NCBI GenBank assembly: GCA_030149405.1
Contig: JASBRM010000062.1
Coordinates: 1 to 9,191 of the forward strand
Source of the DNA: Neptuniibacter sp.
Lineage (GTDB): Bacteria; Pseudomonadota; Gammaproteobacteria; Pseudomonadales; Balneatricaceae
DNA: 9,191 bases
Direction of reading: 5' to 3'
Shown: positions 1 to 7,792 of the stretch, in pieces
Position numbering within the stretch: the stretch's first letter is position 1
How the letters are laid out: every line of letters begins with the position of its first letter
Notes under the pieces: generated by a model
What the model was told of the DNA's origin: nothing
The model's database searches: none
What the model saw: the letters and a program-made list of their open reading frames with translations, nothing else
Translations under genes and position numbers: made by a program

Positions 1-896
1 GGGTGGTTGTGCGTTTCCACTTTCATCAAGATATGGATATCTTCGTCGTTGGCGCCGTATTCTTTGCTCTCTGGATTCGGGAAGAAGCGGCCTGCACGCG
101 AACCTTCGATCACCGCAGAGTTATCGCTATAGGCCGACAACACGCCCTCACCGCTCAGATTAGTGGTGTTACGGATCATGGCAAACAGCGATTTATCCTG
201 CGCTTCACCATCGATATCCCATGAAGCGTTAAAGATCTTGTGACGGCAGTGCTCAGAGTTCGCCTGAGCAAACATCATCAATTCAACATCTGTAGGATTT
301 CGGTTGAGATCAATGAAACTTTCTACAAGGTAGTCAATTTCATCTTCAGCAAGCGCCAGCCCTAACTCAACGTTGGCTGTTACCAAAGCGTCACGACCAC
401 CTGAAAGAATATCAACGGTTGTCAGCGGCTTAGGCTGCTCTTCAACAAAAAGGTCTGCTGCAGCATCTATACTTGGTAGAACAGCTTCAACCATGCGGTC
501 AAATAACTGATCTGCAACGATCTGCTGTTCTTCACCAGACAGTGGAGAAGCAGACTGCACGTAATAAGCTATACCGCGCTCAAGGCGCTTAATTGACTGC
601 AAACCACAGTTATGAGCGATATCAGTCGCCTTAGAGGACCAAGGTGAAATAGTCCCTGGACGCGGGACTACCAAATACAGCTGTCCACTTGGTTGCTGAA
701 CCTCTGCTTTAGGTCCGTAGCGCAGAATACGTTCAAGAATTTGCTGTTGTTCATCCGATAATGCTTGTGACAGATCGGAAAAGTGCATAAATTCAGCATA
801 TAAACCTGTGATAGCAGGATTTTTAGACTGAAGAACTGAAAGTAGCTTTTCATGACGAAAAGCTGAAAGAGCAGGTGCTCCACGCAGTGCCAGCAT
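1..896 (-). CDS. purL: Phosphoribosylformylglycinamidine synthase PurL, N-terminal part (3' end outside window)
   Basis: PurL makes formylglycinamidine ribonucleotide from FGAR, glutamine and ATP, the fourth step of de novo purine synthesis in the cytoplasm. The frame starts at ATG 894-896 ([19 protein letters not shown]) and stays open for 298 codons to the left edge. The family is about 1,290 residues, so roughly the first quarter is present. Visible landmarks are the N-terminal PurS-like region with [20 protein letters not shown], the linker segment [13 protein letters not shown], the segment [16 protein letters not shown] with His216 at the position of the Salmonella catalytic-region histidine, and VETHNHP at the very edge, where the first ATP-binding domain begins. 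The start aligns with E. coli PurL. An AGAGG lies about 11 nt upstream, a modest ribosome site. The gene is divergent from mltF, as in E. coli. Identification is very secure; only the 3' end is missing. Confidence 0.97.
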   Translation of the reverse strand, partial: MLALRGAPALSAFRHEKLLSVLQSKNPAITGLYAEFMHFSDLSQALSDEQQQILERILRYGPKAEVQQPSGQLYLVVPRPGTISPWSSKATDIAHNCGLQSIKRLERGIAYYVQSASPLSGEEQQIVADQLFDRMVEAVLPSIDAAADLFVEEQPKPLTTVDILSGGRDALVTANVELGLALAEDEIDYLVESFIDLNRNPTDVELMMFAQANSEHCRHKIFNASWDIDGEAQDKSLFAMIRNTTNLSGEGVLSAYSDNSAVIEGSRAGRFFPNPESKEYGANDEDIHILMKVETHNH

Positions 897-948
897 CTCT
901 TATAGAGCCTCTTGGTAGCTGTGCCTTTTCCGGCAGGGGTTACAGGAG

Positions 949-982
949 AAATTCAGGCTGTGAATTTTACCGAATCAGCCTG
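949..982. promoter_or_regulatory. Dyad symmetry in the purL/mltF divergent spacer, possible operator, over a purL -10-like element
   Basis: The 109-bp spacer between the divergent purL and mltF starts contains AAATTCA (949-955), five bases, then TGAATTT (961-967): seven perfectly complementary bases per arm. A second, overlapping inverted pair is CAGGCTG (954-960) and CAGCCTG (976-982), whose centre is 968. Read leftward, TAAAAT (969 down to 964) is a 5/6 match to a sigma-70 -10 element for purL, but the -35 region is weak. The dyad would therefore overlap the purL promoter. It does not look like the PurR box consensus. The role as an operator is inferred from symmetry and position only. I could not pick out a clear mltF promoter here. 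Confidence 0.3.
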
Positions 983-1005
983 CTGGATACCAGAAAAGCT
1001 GTACG

Positions 1006-2484
1006 ATGTTTGATATTACCCGCAAAAAAGATGCTGCTTACGCTTTAGCCATCCTTTTACTGTTCTGCATTCCAGCATTATTGAGCTGGAACAGCAAAAC
1101 TCAGTTGGGAGCTATCATCGAGTCTGGCTCCCTAAAACTTGCGACACGGAACTCACCTAATACCTATTTCATTGAAAAAGGCCAACCCGCAGGGTTCGAA
1201 TACGATCTTGCCAAAGCCTATACCGAATACCTTGGCATCAAATTAGAATTAGTCCTCCCCTCATCGTTTGGCGGCCTGTTTACCACCATGCAAAACCGTG
1301 ATGCCCATATTGCCGGCGCAATGCTGACAGCCACTGATGAGAGAAAACAAACCTTTAACTTTTCGACCCCTTATCTTCATACAACAACCGCTCTGATCTA
1401 CCGTACAACTCAAGGTGAGCCTTCACCAAAGAACCTTGAAGACCTTATCAGCAGAAATAAAAGGCTCGTAGTTATAGCAAACAGTAGTCATTCAGAGTTA
1501 TTAAAAAATCTGGCAACACAACACCCTGAACTAAAATGGGAAGAAACCACCGAGCTATCAGCGGTAGAACTTCTGGAAAAAGTACACAAAAAAGAGATCG
1601 ACTACACCATTACGGACTCAATCGCATTTGATGCACAGCAATCTTTCTTTCCAGGTCTCAACAAAGCGTTTGATCTTGATGAGGAACAACCCCTGGCCTG
1701 GATGTTAAAACCCCACAGCGACAACTCCCTGCTGGATTCAGTGAATCGCTTTCTAGCTTTGGAAAAAACTCAAAAGCTCATTGAAGAACTCAAAGTTAAG
1801 TATTTCCAACGTAGCAACAGCCTTAACTTTTACGATACGGCAACCTTTAGAAAGGACATGCAAACCCGCTTTCCTAAAATCGAGCAATACTTTTTCATGG
1901 CCGAACAGGAAACAGATATAGACTGGCAGCTACTGGCTGCCATTGCATACCAGGAGTCACATTGGAATCCCAAGGCGGTTTCGCCCACAGGCGTTAAGGG
2001 CATCATGATGCTTACCAATGCTGCTGCGAAAGAGGTCGATGTCACTGACAGAACTGACCCAGTGCAAAGTATTATTGGTGGGGCCCATTACCTGGTTAGC
2101 GTTATGAAAAAGATCCCTGAGCGCATACCACAACCTGATCACACCTGGTTTGCTCTTGCCGGATATAATGTGGGGTATGGTCATCTGGAAGATGCACGAG
2201 TGCTCACATCTCGCGCCGGTCTTAACCCCGACAAATGGGACGATGTTAAAAAACACCTCCCCCTCCTAACTCAGGAAAAATACTACAGCACAGTACGCTA
2301 TGGTTATGCTCGTGGATATGAGCCCGTGCATTATGTCAGTAACATCCGAAAATACATCGAGTTATTACAGTGGGAAATACAGGTCCGACAGGCTAAAAAA
2401 CAAGATGAATATGCCGACATGGACCCCGATCACGAAAGCTGGGATTCAGCCATTATCCAAGAGGATATTCTGCCTGCTCTTTAA
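1006..2484 (+). CDS. mltF: Membrane-bound lytic murein transglycosylase F
   Basis: MltF cleaves the MurNAc-GlcNAc bond of peptidoglycan, leaving 1,6-anhydro ends, and acts at the periplasmic side of the envelope. The 492-residue protein has basic residues then a hydrophobic stretch at about 11-28 (an export signal or anchor; I see no proper lipobox). A type-3 solute-binding-like regulatory domain follows at about 38-270 (LKLATRNSPNTYF, FEYDLAKAYTEYLGIKL). The C-terminal SLT catalytic domain spans about 290-460. The catalytic glutamate is Glu317 in AAIAYQESHW, close to Glu314 of E. coli MltF, followed by SPTGVKGIMMLT and ALAGYNVGYGHLEDAR. The length matches the family (E. coli 518), with a shorter tail. 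The ATG at 1006 is preceded by no strong ribosome site. The gene is divergent from purL and convergent with tadA. Family assignment is very secure. Confidence 0.96.
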   Translation: MFDITRKKDAAYALAILLLFCIPALLSWNSKTQLGAIIESGSLKLATRNSPNTYFIEKGQPAGFEYDLAKAYTEYLGIKLELVLPSSFGGLFTTMQNRDAHIAGAMLTATDERKQTFNFSTPYLHTTTALIYRTTQGEPSPKNLEDLISRNKRLVVIANSSHSELLKNLATQHPELKWEETTELSAVELLEKVHKKEIDYTITDSIAFDAQQSFFPGLNKAFDLDEEQPLAWMLKPHSDNSLLDSVNRFLALEKTQKLIEELKVKYFQRSNSLNFYDTATFRKDMQTRFPKIEQYFFMAEQETDIDWQLLAAIAYQESHWNPKAVSPTGVKGIMMLTNAAAKEVDVTDRTDPVQSIIGGAHYLVSVMKKIPERIPQPDHTWFALAGYNVGYGHLEDARVLTSRAGLNPDKWDDVKKHLPLLTQEKYYSTVRYGYARGYEPVHYVSNIRKYIELLQWEIQVRQAKKQDEYADMDPDHESWDSAIIQEDILPAL

Positions 2485-2987
2485 TCTGCCTGGCTTTTTT
2501 CTGCTTGCTTTAAGGCTTTTTTCTCTGCTCTTCGACGCTGAAAAAATGCACTAATTTTTTGCGAGCATTGACTCTCGAGCACCCCAGAAACCACCTCTAC
2601 ACTGTGATTCATCCATGGCTGATCAAACAGCTGGCCATTGCTTCTGGCAACCCCTGATTTTTCTTCGGAAGCACCATAAACCAAGCGACGTATACGAGCA
2701 TGAATCATAGCTCCAGCACACATAGTGCAGGGCTCAATGGTGACATACAGATCAGCATCAACCAATCGGTAGTTACCTACTCGATTTGCAGCGTCTCTCA
2801 ACGCCATAATTTCGGCATGAGCTGTTGGATCATGGCCACTGATTGGATGATTCCAGCCCTCACCAATGACCTCGCCATTTAGTACAACTAGGGCACCAAC
2901 AGGCACTTCTCCGGCATTTTCAGCATGATCAGCTAACGAAAGCGCCTCATACATCCACAATTCATCTTGCTTCTGTTGATCAGTCAT
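2481..2987 (-). CDS. tadA: tRNA-specific adenosine deaminase TadA (start at 2987)
   Basis: TadA deaminates the wobble adenosine 34 of tRNA-Arg(ACG) to inosine. The protein is 168 residues of the cytidine/deoxycytidylate deaminase fold. Zinc ligands and the proton shuttle are visible as HAE (His57, Glu59) and PCTMC (Cys87, Cys90), exactly the E. coli numbering when ATG 2985-2987 is used. The same frame is open to an ATG at 3038, but those 17 extra codons run through a terminator hairpin and have no counterpart in E. coli TadA, so the inner start is chosen. No clear Shine-Dalgarno precedes it. The tail is lysine-rich (RRRAEKKALKQAEK), perhaps aiding tRNA binding. Its TAA overlaps the mltF TAA within a shared TTAA (2481-2484). 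In E. coli tadA also follows mltF, but in the same direction. Confidence 0.96.
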   Translation of the reverse strand: MTDQQKQDELWMYEALSLADHAENAGEVPVGALVVLNGEVIGEGWNHPISGHDPTAHAEIMALRDAANRVGNYRLVDADLYVTIEPCTMCAGAMIHARIRRLVYGASEEKSGVARSNGQLFDQPWMNHSVEVVSGVLESQCSQKISAFFQRRRAEKKALKQAEKSQAD

Positions 2988-3003
2988 ATCGCAATTTTTA
3001 GAC

Positions 3004-3032
3004 AATAAAAAAGCCTGCATTAAACAGGCTTT
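3004..3032 (-). terminator. Rho-independent terminator downstream of the DUF2852 gene, just before tadA
   Basis: On the minus strand AAAGCCTG (3032-3025) pairs perfectly with CAGGCTTT (3017-3010) across a 7-nt loop, followed by six T, then ATT. It lies 84 nt after the stop of the minus-strand DUF2852 gene and ends 17 nt before the tadA ATG. It should separate the two genes transcriptionally. On the plus strand the T-run is only three bases, so activity in that direction is doubtful. Confidence 0.8.
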
Positions 3033-3033
3033 C

Positions 3034-3042
3034 ATCATAACA
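3034..3042 (-). promoter_or_regulatory. Possible extended -10 promoter for tadA
   Basis: Read leftward the bases are TG-T-TATGAT, an extended -10 motif with a 5/6 hexamer (TATGAT at 3039-3034). No convincing -35 hexamer lies 17 bases upstream, which is tolerated for extended -10 promoters. Initiation would fall near 3027, inside the first arm of the terminator hairpin, so tadA transcripts would lack a full hairpin. tadA needs some promoter downstream of, or interlocked with, that terminator. This is the best candidate, but it is inferred. Confidence 0.28.
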
Positions 3043-3115
3043 GCTTCAGTCAGAGATTCAGATCAATCTCTCACAAATGTTAGTAAAGGAGATTGAAACC
3101 GTTTTCTAAAATTCT

Positions 3116-3553
3116 CTATGAAGCTCCATTTTCCGGCTTATTGGCCATAAAATCGTCGAACTCTTGCTGATCCTTACGTCTCTGAGAGCTTGCACGAAAT
3201 TCACGAAATGCTTCTGCGCGTTTTCGGATCTCATCTTTGATCTCTCGAATCCGATCATGCTGGGTCTGCTGATACTCATTGAATATCACATTATCTTCGT
3301 TTTTAACTGACCCGGTACTATTACTTCGAAAAATGCGATTCCACTGATACCTTACCCAGCCAGGTAGTTCTTGTACTGGGTTGCCAAGAATAGACCATAC
3401 CAGGACCACAAAACCTATCGGCGCAAAGATAATAAAACCAAGCACCATTGCTGCAATATTAGCAGCACTCCAATGACCGCCGCAGCAGCCGCGACCTCTA
3501 TGCATACTGTCGCAATTTGATTTCTCTGTGTTTGAGTTTTCCATTGTAGTCAT
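3116..3553 (-). CDS. DUF2852-type small membrane protein
   Basis: The 145-residue protein has no known function. A polar N-terminus carries clustered Cys and His residues (C14, H18, C23, C24, H27). One hydrophobic membrane helix follows at about 32-56 (NIAAMVLGFIIFAPIGFVVLVW). After it come an amphipathic, charged, probably helical segment at about 95-125 and a C-terminal motif EAFREFRASSQRRKDQQEFDDFMA. The helix plus the FREF...RKDQQEFDDFM ending is what I recall of the DUF2852 family, common in alphaproteobacteria. That match is from memory and not a search. The start is well supported by a GGAGGTG ribosome site seven bases upstream (3561-3567). The gene is divergent from the TetR gene and shares a control region with two palindromes, so it is the likely regulatory target. 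It is followed by its own terminator at 3004-3032. Confidence 0.82.
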   Translation of the reverse strand: MTTMENSNTEKSNCDSMHRGRGCCGGHWSAANIAAMVLGFIIFAPIGFVVLVWSILGNPVQELPGWVRYQWNRIFRSNSTGSVKNEDNVIFNEYQQTQHDRIREIKDEIRKRAEAFREFRASSQRRKDQQEFDDFMANKPENGAS

Positions 3554-3596
3554 GCTAATTCACCTCCCGATGATAGCTTATTGCTGTTTCCTCAAA

Positions 3597-3624
3597 TCTA
3601 TATGTAAACAATGTTCACATCCAA
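3597..3624 (-). promoter_or_regulatory. Candidate promoter of the DUF2852 gene
   Basis: Read leftward: TTGGAT (3624-3619) as a weak -35, a 16-base spacer, then TATAGA (3602-3597) as a 4/6 -10. Initiation near 3590 would give a leader of about 37 nt containing the GGAGGTG ribosome site. The first palindrome (3602-3620) fills the spacer, the usual place for a repressor to block RNA polymerase. Hexamer matches are modest, so the position is inferred from the combination. Confidence 0.4.
3602..3620. promoter_or_regulatory. Operator-like palindrome 1 (probable TetR-family binding site)
   Basis: A 19-bp odd-centred palindrome: ATGTAAACA, central A at 3611, TGTTCACAT. The nine-base arms have a single mismatch. 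The core GTAAACA-A-TGTTCAC matches palindrome 2 (GTTAACA-A-TGTTTAC) except at one position in each arm. It sits in the spacer of the candidate DUF2852 promoter. TetR-family regulators typically bind such palindromes next to their own genes. The assignment to the adjacent repressor is inferred. Confidence 0.7.
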
Positions 3625-3664
3625 TTTAGAGGATATGAAAACTATTTTCAAGAGTTCAGAAGAA

Positions 3665-3687
3665 AAAAGTTAACAATGTTTACTTTT
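3665..3687. promoter_or_regulatory. Operator-like palindrome 2 (probable TetR autoregulatory site)
   Basis: A 23-bp palindrome centred on A3676 with left arm AAAAGTTAACA and right arm TGTTTACTTTT: eleven-base arms with one mismatch. It contains the candidate tetR -35 hexamer (TTAACA, 3670-3675), so binding would repress the regulator's own gene. Its centre is 65 bp from that of palindrome 1, about 6.2 helical turns, placing the two sites on roughly the same DNA face. Confidence 0.72.
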
Positions 3688-3698
3688 AGTGCTAAAAA
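3670..3698 (+). promoter_or_regulatory. Candidate promoter of the TetR-family gene
   Basis: TTAACA (3670-3675, 5/6 match to the -35), a 17-base spacer and TAAAAA (3693-3698, 4/6 match to the -10). Expected initiation is at about 3705, which is the A of the ATG. No Shine-Dalgarno sequence precedes that ATG, so the mRNA may be leaderless. The -35 lies inside palindrome 2. Confidence 0.42.
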
Positions 3699-3704
3699 TA
3701 CCCC

Positions 3705-4310
3705 ATGAGTAATAAAAAACAGCGCTACCATCACGGTCACCTATCCGAATCCTTACTACAGGCAGTCAACGACATCGCCTCACAATTCGGAATAGAGGCA
3801 GTAACTCTTCGCGGCTGCGCCAAGCATGTTGGCGTATCTCCGGCTGCCGCATTTCGGCATTTTCAAGACAAAAGAGCTTTATTAACAGCGTTCGCCACCC
3901 GCGCATTAAACCAATTAGCAGACACTCTGGCCGCAACAGAAGAGGCTGCCCGCTCTGCCAATCATGATTCCTTTCATGCAGTGGGGATGGCCTACATTTC
4001 ATTTGCTCTTGAGAATCCCGCGCTGTTCCGAGCCATGTGGCGTGAGGAAACAATTTATTCGAGAGATGAAGATTATTTAGCCGCAGCTGAACGCTTAGTT
4101 GGTTATCTGAAAGAAGGGTTTGCTGGCACCATTGAGGACGAAGACCCAAATGATTTTAGCCCGCATGAAATGCTTGCCTGGTCATCCGTTCATGGGATGG
4201 CCAACCTGTTTGTAGATGGCCCTATTGCAAGCCAGATGCAACAGGAACAAAAGATACAACTGGCAGAATCCGTACTGAGTGAGTTGAAAAGTACCTGCAA
4301 CAGTCAGTAA
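3705..4310 (+). CDS. TetR/AcrR-family transcriptional repressor with WHG-type C-terminal domain
   Basis: A 201-residue DNA-binding regulator. The N-terminal TetR helix-turn-helix spans about residues 13-60; the HTH core is LRGCAKHVGVSPAAAFRHF (35-53), followed by the usual DKRALL. The basic start KKQRYHHGHL is typical of the group. The ligand-binding half contains ENPALFRAMWREE and W159-S-S-V-H163-G164, the signature of the WHG-type C-terminal domain (family knowledge). The ligand cannot be read from sequence. The gene is divergent from the DUF2852 gene with two operator-like palindromes between them, so autorepression and control of that membrane protein are the natural inference. ATG 3705 gives the expected N-terminus but lacks a ribosome site. 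Transcription should end at the terminator at 4362-4403. Confidence 0.93.
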   Translation: MSNKKQRYHHGHLSESLLQAVNDIASQFGIEAVTLRGCAKHVGVSPAAAFRHFQDKRALLTAFATRALNQLADTLAATEEAARSANHDSFHAVGMAYISFALENPALFRAMWREETIYSRDEDYLAAAERLVGYLKEGFAGTIEDEDPNDFSPHEMLAWSSVHGMANLFVDGPIASQMQQEQKIQLAESVLSELKSTCNSQ

Positions 4311-4361
4311 ACGGTTGTTAGATCGAAATATGCCAACAACTCTGCGCTAGCCCAAAATCTC

Positions 4362-4403
4362 AAAAAAATGGCGCCAAGGTTTAACCTGGCGCCAGTTTTA
4401 TTT
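4362..4403. terminator. Bidirectional rho-independent terminator between tetR (+) and guaA (-)
   Basis: TGGCGCCA (4369-4376) pairs perfectly with TGGCGCCA (4387-4394), extended inward by GG/CC around a short loop with one bulged A. On the plus strand it is followed by GTTTTATTT, ending the TetR transcript 52 nt or more after its stop. On the minus strand it is followed by seven T (4368-4362), ending the guaA transcript. The GC-rich stem and T-runs on both sides make this the strongest terminator in the window. Confidence 0.88.
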
Positions 4404-4409
4404 AGAGAA

Positions 4410-4502
4410 GTTCAGACTCACTTTGCCTAATCATATTAAGGATTAGACATAATCGAACAACACCTTGTTCGCGGTCTGCTAATCTGAACGCCTATTCAGA
4501 TT
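4410..4502. repeat. Palindrome-rich 3' untranslated region of guaA
   Basis: Between the guaA stop and its terminator there are several inverted repeats: AATCTGAA (4481-4488) with TTCAGATT (4495-4502), 8 bp around a 6-nt loop and overlapping the guaA stop; CGAACAA (4454-4460) with TTGTTCG (4465-4471), 7 bp and a 4-nt loop; CTAATC (4427-4432) with GATTAG (4441-4446), 6 bp and an 8-nt loop; and an outer pair GTTCAGA (4410-4416) with TCTGAAC (4483-4489) that would close the last two into a three-way junction. The outer pair and the stop-codon hairpin are mutually exclusive. None is followed by a T-run. No recognised RNA family or repeat element is apparent. Confidence 0.42.
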
Positions 4503-6081
4503 ATTCCCACTCAATTGTTGCTGGCGGCTTAGAGCTGATGTCGTATGTTACACGAGACACTTTTGGAATCTCGTTGATGATACGGCTGGATACTGTTTCC
4601 AATAGTTCGTATGGCAGATGAGCCCAGCGCGCTGTCATAAAGTCGATGGTTTCAACCGCACGAATCGCAATAACGTACTCGTAACGGCGACCATCACCCA
4701 CAACACCTACTGATTTAACCGGCAGGAATACTGCAAATGCCTGACTGGTCTTGTGGTACCAATCAGCTTTGTGAAGTTCTTCAATAAAGATAGCATCCGC
4801 TTCACGCAGGATATCGGCATACTCTTTCTTAACTTCGCCTAGAATACGCACACCAAGCCCCGGTCCTGGGAATGGGTGACGGTAAACCATATCGTACGGC
4901 AGACCCAGTTCCAGACCCAGCTTACGCACTTCGTCTTTGAACAACTCACGTAGTGGTTCTACCAGTTCAAACTGCATATCTTCCGGCAGACCACCCACGT
5001 TGTGGTGAGATTTAATGACGTGCGCCTTACCCGTTTTAGCTGCAGCAGACTCAATAACATCCGGGTAAATAGTACCCTGAGCCAGGAAGTTAACATCGGT
5101 AAGTTTGGTCGCCTCATCGTCAAATACTTCAATGAAGGTATTACCAATAATCTTACGTTTCTTCTCTGGATCGTTTTCACCTTCCAAACGCCCCAGGAAC
5201 AGATCTTCAGCGTCAGCACGGATTACACGTACACCCATATTCTTGGCGAACATATCCATGACCTGATCTCCTTCCTGCTTGCGCAGCAGTCCGTTATCAA
5301 CAAAGACACAAGTCAGTTGATCACCAATTGCTTTATGCAGAAGAGCCGCTACAACGGAAGAATCTACACCACCTGAAAGACCTAAGAGTACTTTTTGATC
5401 ACCAACCTGTGCGCGTACCTTTTCAATCTGGTCAGCAATAATGTTTGCAGAGTTCCACAGCGGCTCTGTGCCACAGATTTCAATAACAAAACGCTCAAGA
5501 ATGCGACCGCCCTGCTTAGTGTGAGTTACTTCAGGGTGGAACTGCACACCAAAGAATTGTTTTTGCGGGTGGCACATAGCAGCGATCGGAGCAGATTCAG
5601 TAGACGCAATAACAGAGAAACCTTCTGGCAACTCAGTTACTTTATCGCCATGACTCATCCATACATCAAGAGACAATGAACCGTTGTTTGCTACGTGATC
5701 TTCAATACCTTCAAGTAAACGGCTTGGGCTACTATCTAAACGAACCTGAGCATAACCAAATTCACGCTTATCTGAAGTGGAAACCTGACCGCCCATCTGA
5801 GCCGCCATAGTCTGCATGCCGTAGCAGATACCCAATACTGGAACACCCAGATCAAACACAATCTCAGGTGCACGAGGTGAATCACCTTCAGTTACTGATT
5901 CCGGGCCACCAGCAAGAACAACACCTTTTGGCGCAAATTCGCGGATATCCTCTTCAGACATATCCCAGGCATGAATCTCACAGTAAACCCCAATTTCACG
6001 TACACGACGCGCAATCAGTTGAGTGTATTGGGAACCGAAATCCAGAATCAGGATTCGTTGAGCATGAATATCTTTGGTCAT
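4501..6081 (-). CDS. guaA: GMP synthase (glutamine-hydrolysing)
   Basis: GuaA converts XMP, glutamine and ATP to GMP, the final step of GMP synthesis. The protein is 526 residues (E. coli 525). The N-terminal class I glutamine amidotransferase domain (about 8-205) has the triad Cys86 (LGICYGMQT), His182 and Glu184 (FHPEV). The ATP-pyrophosphatase domain follows, with the P-loop SGGVDSS at 236-242. The C-terminal dimerisation domain contains [12 protein letters not shown] and ends KPPATIEWE, the conserved tail. The start at ATG 6079-6081 ([16 protein letters not shown]) aligns with E. coli and has GGAGAG at 6090-6095, eight bases upstream. A longer reading from TTG 6117 would run into the T-run of the upstream terminator and is rejected. 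It lies 87 nt behind guaB, with an intrinsic terminator between them. Confidence 0.98.
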   Translation of the reverse strand: MTKDIHAQRILILDFGSQYTQLIARRVREIGVYCEIHAWDMSEEDIREFAPKGVVLAGGPESVTEGDSPRAPEIVFDLGVPVLGICYGMQTMAAQMGGQVSTSDKREFGYAQVRLDSSPSRLLEGIEDHVANNGSLSLDVWMSHGDKVTELPEGFSVIASTESAPIAAMCHPQKQFFGVQFHPEVTHTKQGGRILERFVIEICGTEPLWNSANIIADQIEKVRAQVGDQKVLLGLSGGVDSSVVAALLHKAIGDQLTCVFVDNGLLRKQEGDQVMDMFAKNMGVRVIRADAEDLFLGRLEGENDPEKKRKIIGNTFIEVFDDEATKLTDVNFLAQGTIYPDVIESAAAKTGKAHVIKSHHNVGGLPEDMQFELVEPLRELFKDEVRKLGLELGLPYDMVYRHPFPGPGLGVRILGEVKKEYADILREADAIFIEELHKADWYHKTSQAFAVFLPVKSVGVVGDGRRYEYVIAIRAVETIDFMTARWAHLPYELLETVSSRIINEIPKVSRVTYDISSKPPATIEWE

Positions 6082-6115
6082 TTCTTCATCTCTCCGCTTT
6101 GCAGCCCTTCGCCAC

Positions 6116-6148
6116 AAAAAAAAAAGGGGGTGGTTCTGCCACCACCCC
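6116..6148 (-). terminator. Intrinsic terminator inside the guaB-guaA operon
   Basis: On the minus strand GGGGTGGT (6148-6141) pairs perfectly with ACCACCCC (6134-6127) around a 6-nt loop, followed by C and ten T (6125-6116). It starts 20 nt after the guaB stop and its T-run ends 34 nt before the guaA start codon. The features are those of an efficient terminator. guaA must therefore be expressed by partial read-through, by regulated antitermination, or from a promoter I could not identify near the end of guaB. Ribosomes stopping at the guaB stop codon sit just ahead of the hairpin and could influence its folding. Confidence 0.82.
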
Positions 6149-6168
6149 TCTTTTCAGAGTTTATTTAC

Positions 6169-7650
<1,482 letters not shown>

Positions 7651-7677
7651 CTATTGTCAGAAAAATTGAAACGCGAA

Positions 7678-7706
7678 ATTATACAGAAATTAGCCTTTTG
7701 TCTCAA
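7678..7706 (-). promoter_or_regulatory. Sigma-70 promoter of guaB(A)
   Basis: Read leftward: TTGAGA (7706-7701, 5/6 to the -35), a spacer of exactly 17 bases, and TATAAT (7683-7678, perfect -10). Initiation is expected near 7671, giving a leader of about 33 nt. The bases just after the -10 are TTCGCG, a fairly GC-rich discriminator of the kind associated with stringent (ppGpp) control of guaB in E. coli. The control itself is inferred. Upstream at 7719-7727 is a small palindrome TCGT-G-ACGA, about 50 bp from the start site, with unknown meaning. Confidence 0.8.
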
Positions 7707-7792
7707 TCTAAAAGTTGATCGTGACGAACTAATTAAAGCCTGAATTTCAAATATAGCAATTGTAACTAGCCAATCGGGCCATATGCTTTAAG

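Noticed and set aside
3..224. Plus-strand open frame at the left edge
   Set aside because: It lies antisense to purL, whose minus-strand frame is continuous and matches known PurL sequence. It is a shadow.
2492..2524. Direct repeat GGCTTTTTTCT (2492-2502 and 2514-2524) as a possible mltF terminator
   Set aside because: There is no convincing stem before either T-run. The repeat encodes the lysine-rich TadA tail (two AEK segments), which explains it.
2988..3038. N-terminal extension of TadA to ATG 3038
   Set aside because: The added codons are the terminator hairpin and its T-run, and TadA family numbering fits the 2987 start exactly.
5002..5679. Plus-strand open frames opposite guaA and guaB
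   Set aside because: They lie antisense to highly conserved coding sequence, have no ribosome sites and show no recognisable protein features.
6082..6117. N-terminal extension of GuaA to TTG 6117
   Set aside because: It would begin in the T-run of the upstream terminator. The 6081 ATG has a good ribosome site and the family-typical N-terminus.
7671..7680. PurR-box-like bases (ACGCGAAATT) near the guaB promoter
   Set aside because: Only a partial half-site match with no symmetric partner. It is explained by the -10 and discriminator region.
7760..7787. Possible xseA promoter TTGTAA-16-TATGCT
   Set aside because: The hexamer matches are poor and initiation would fall at about 7794, after the first possible start codon. 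Not strong enough to annotate.
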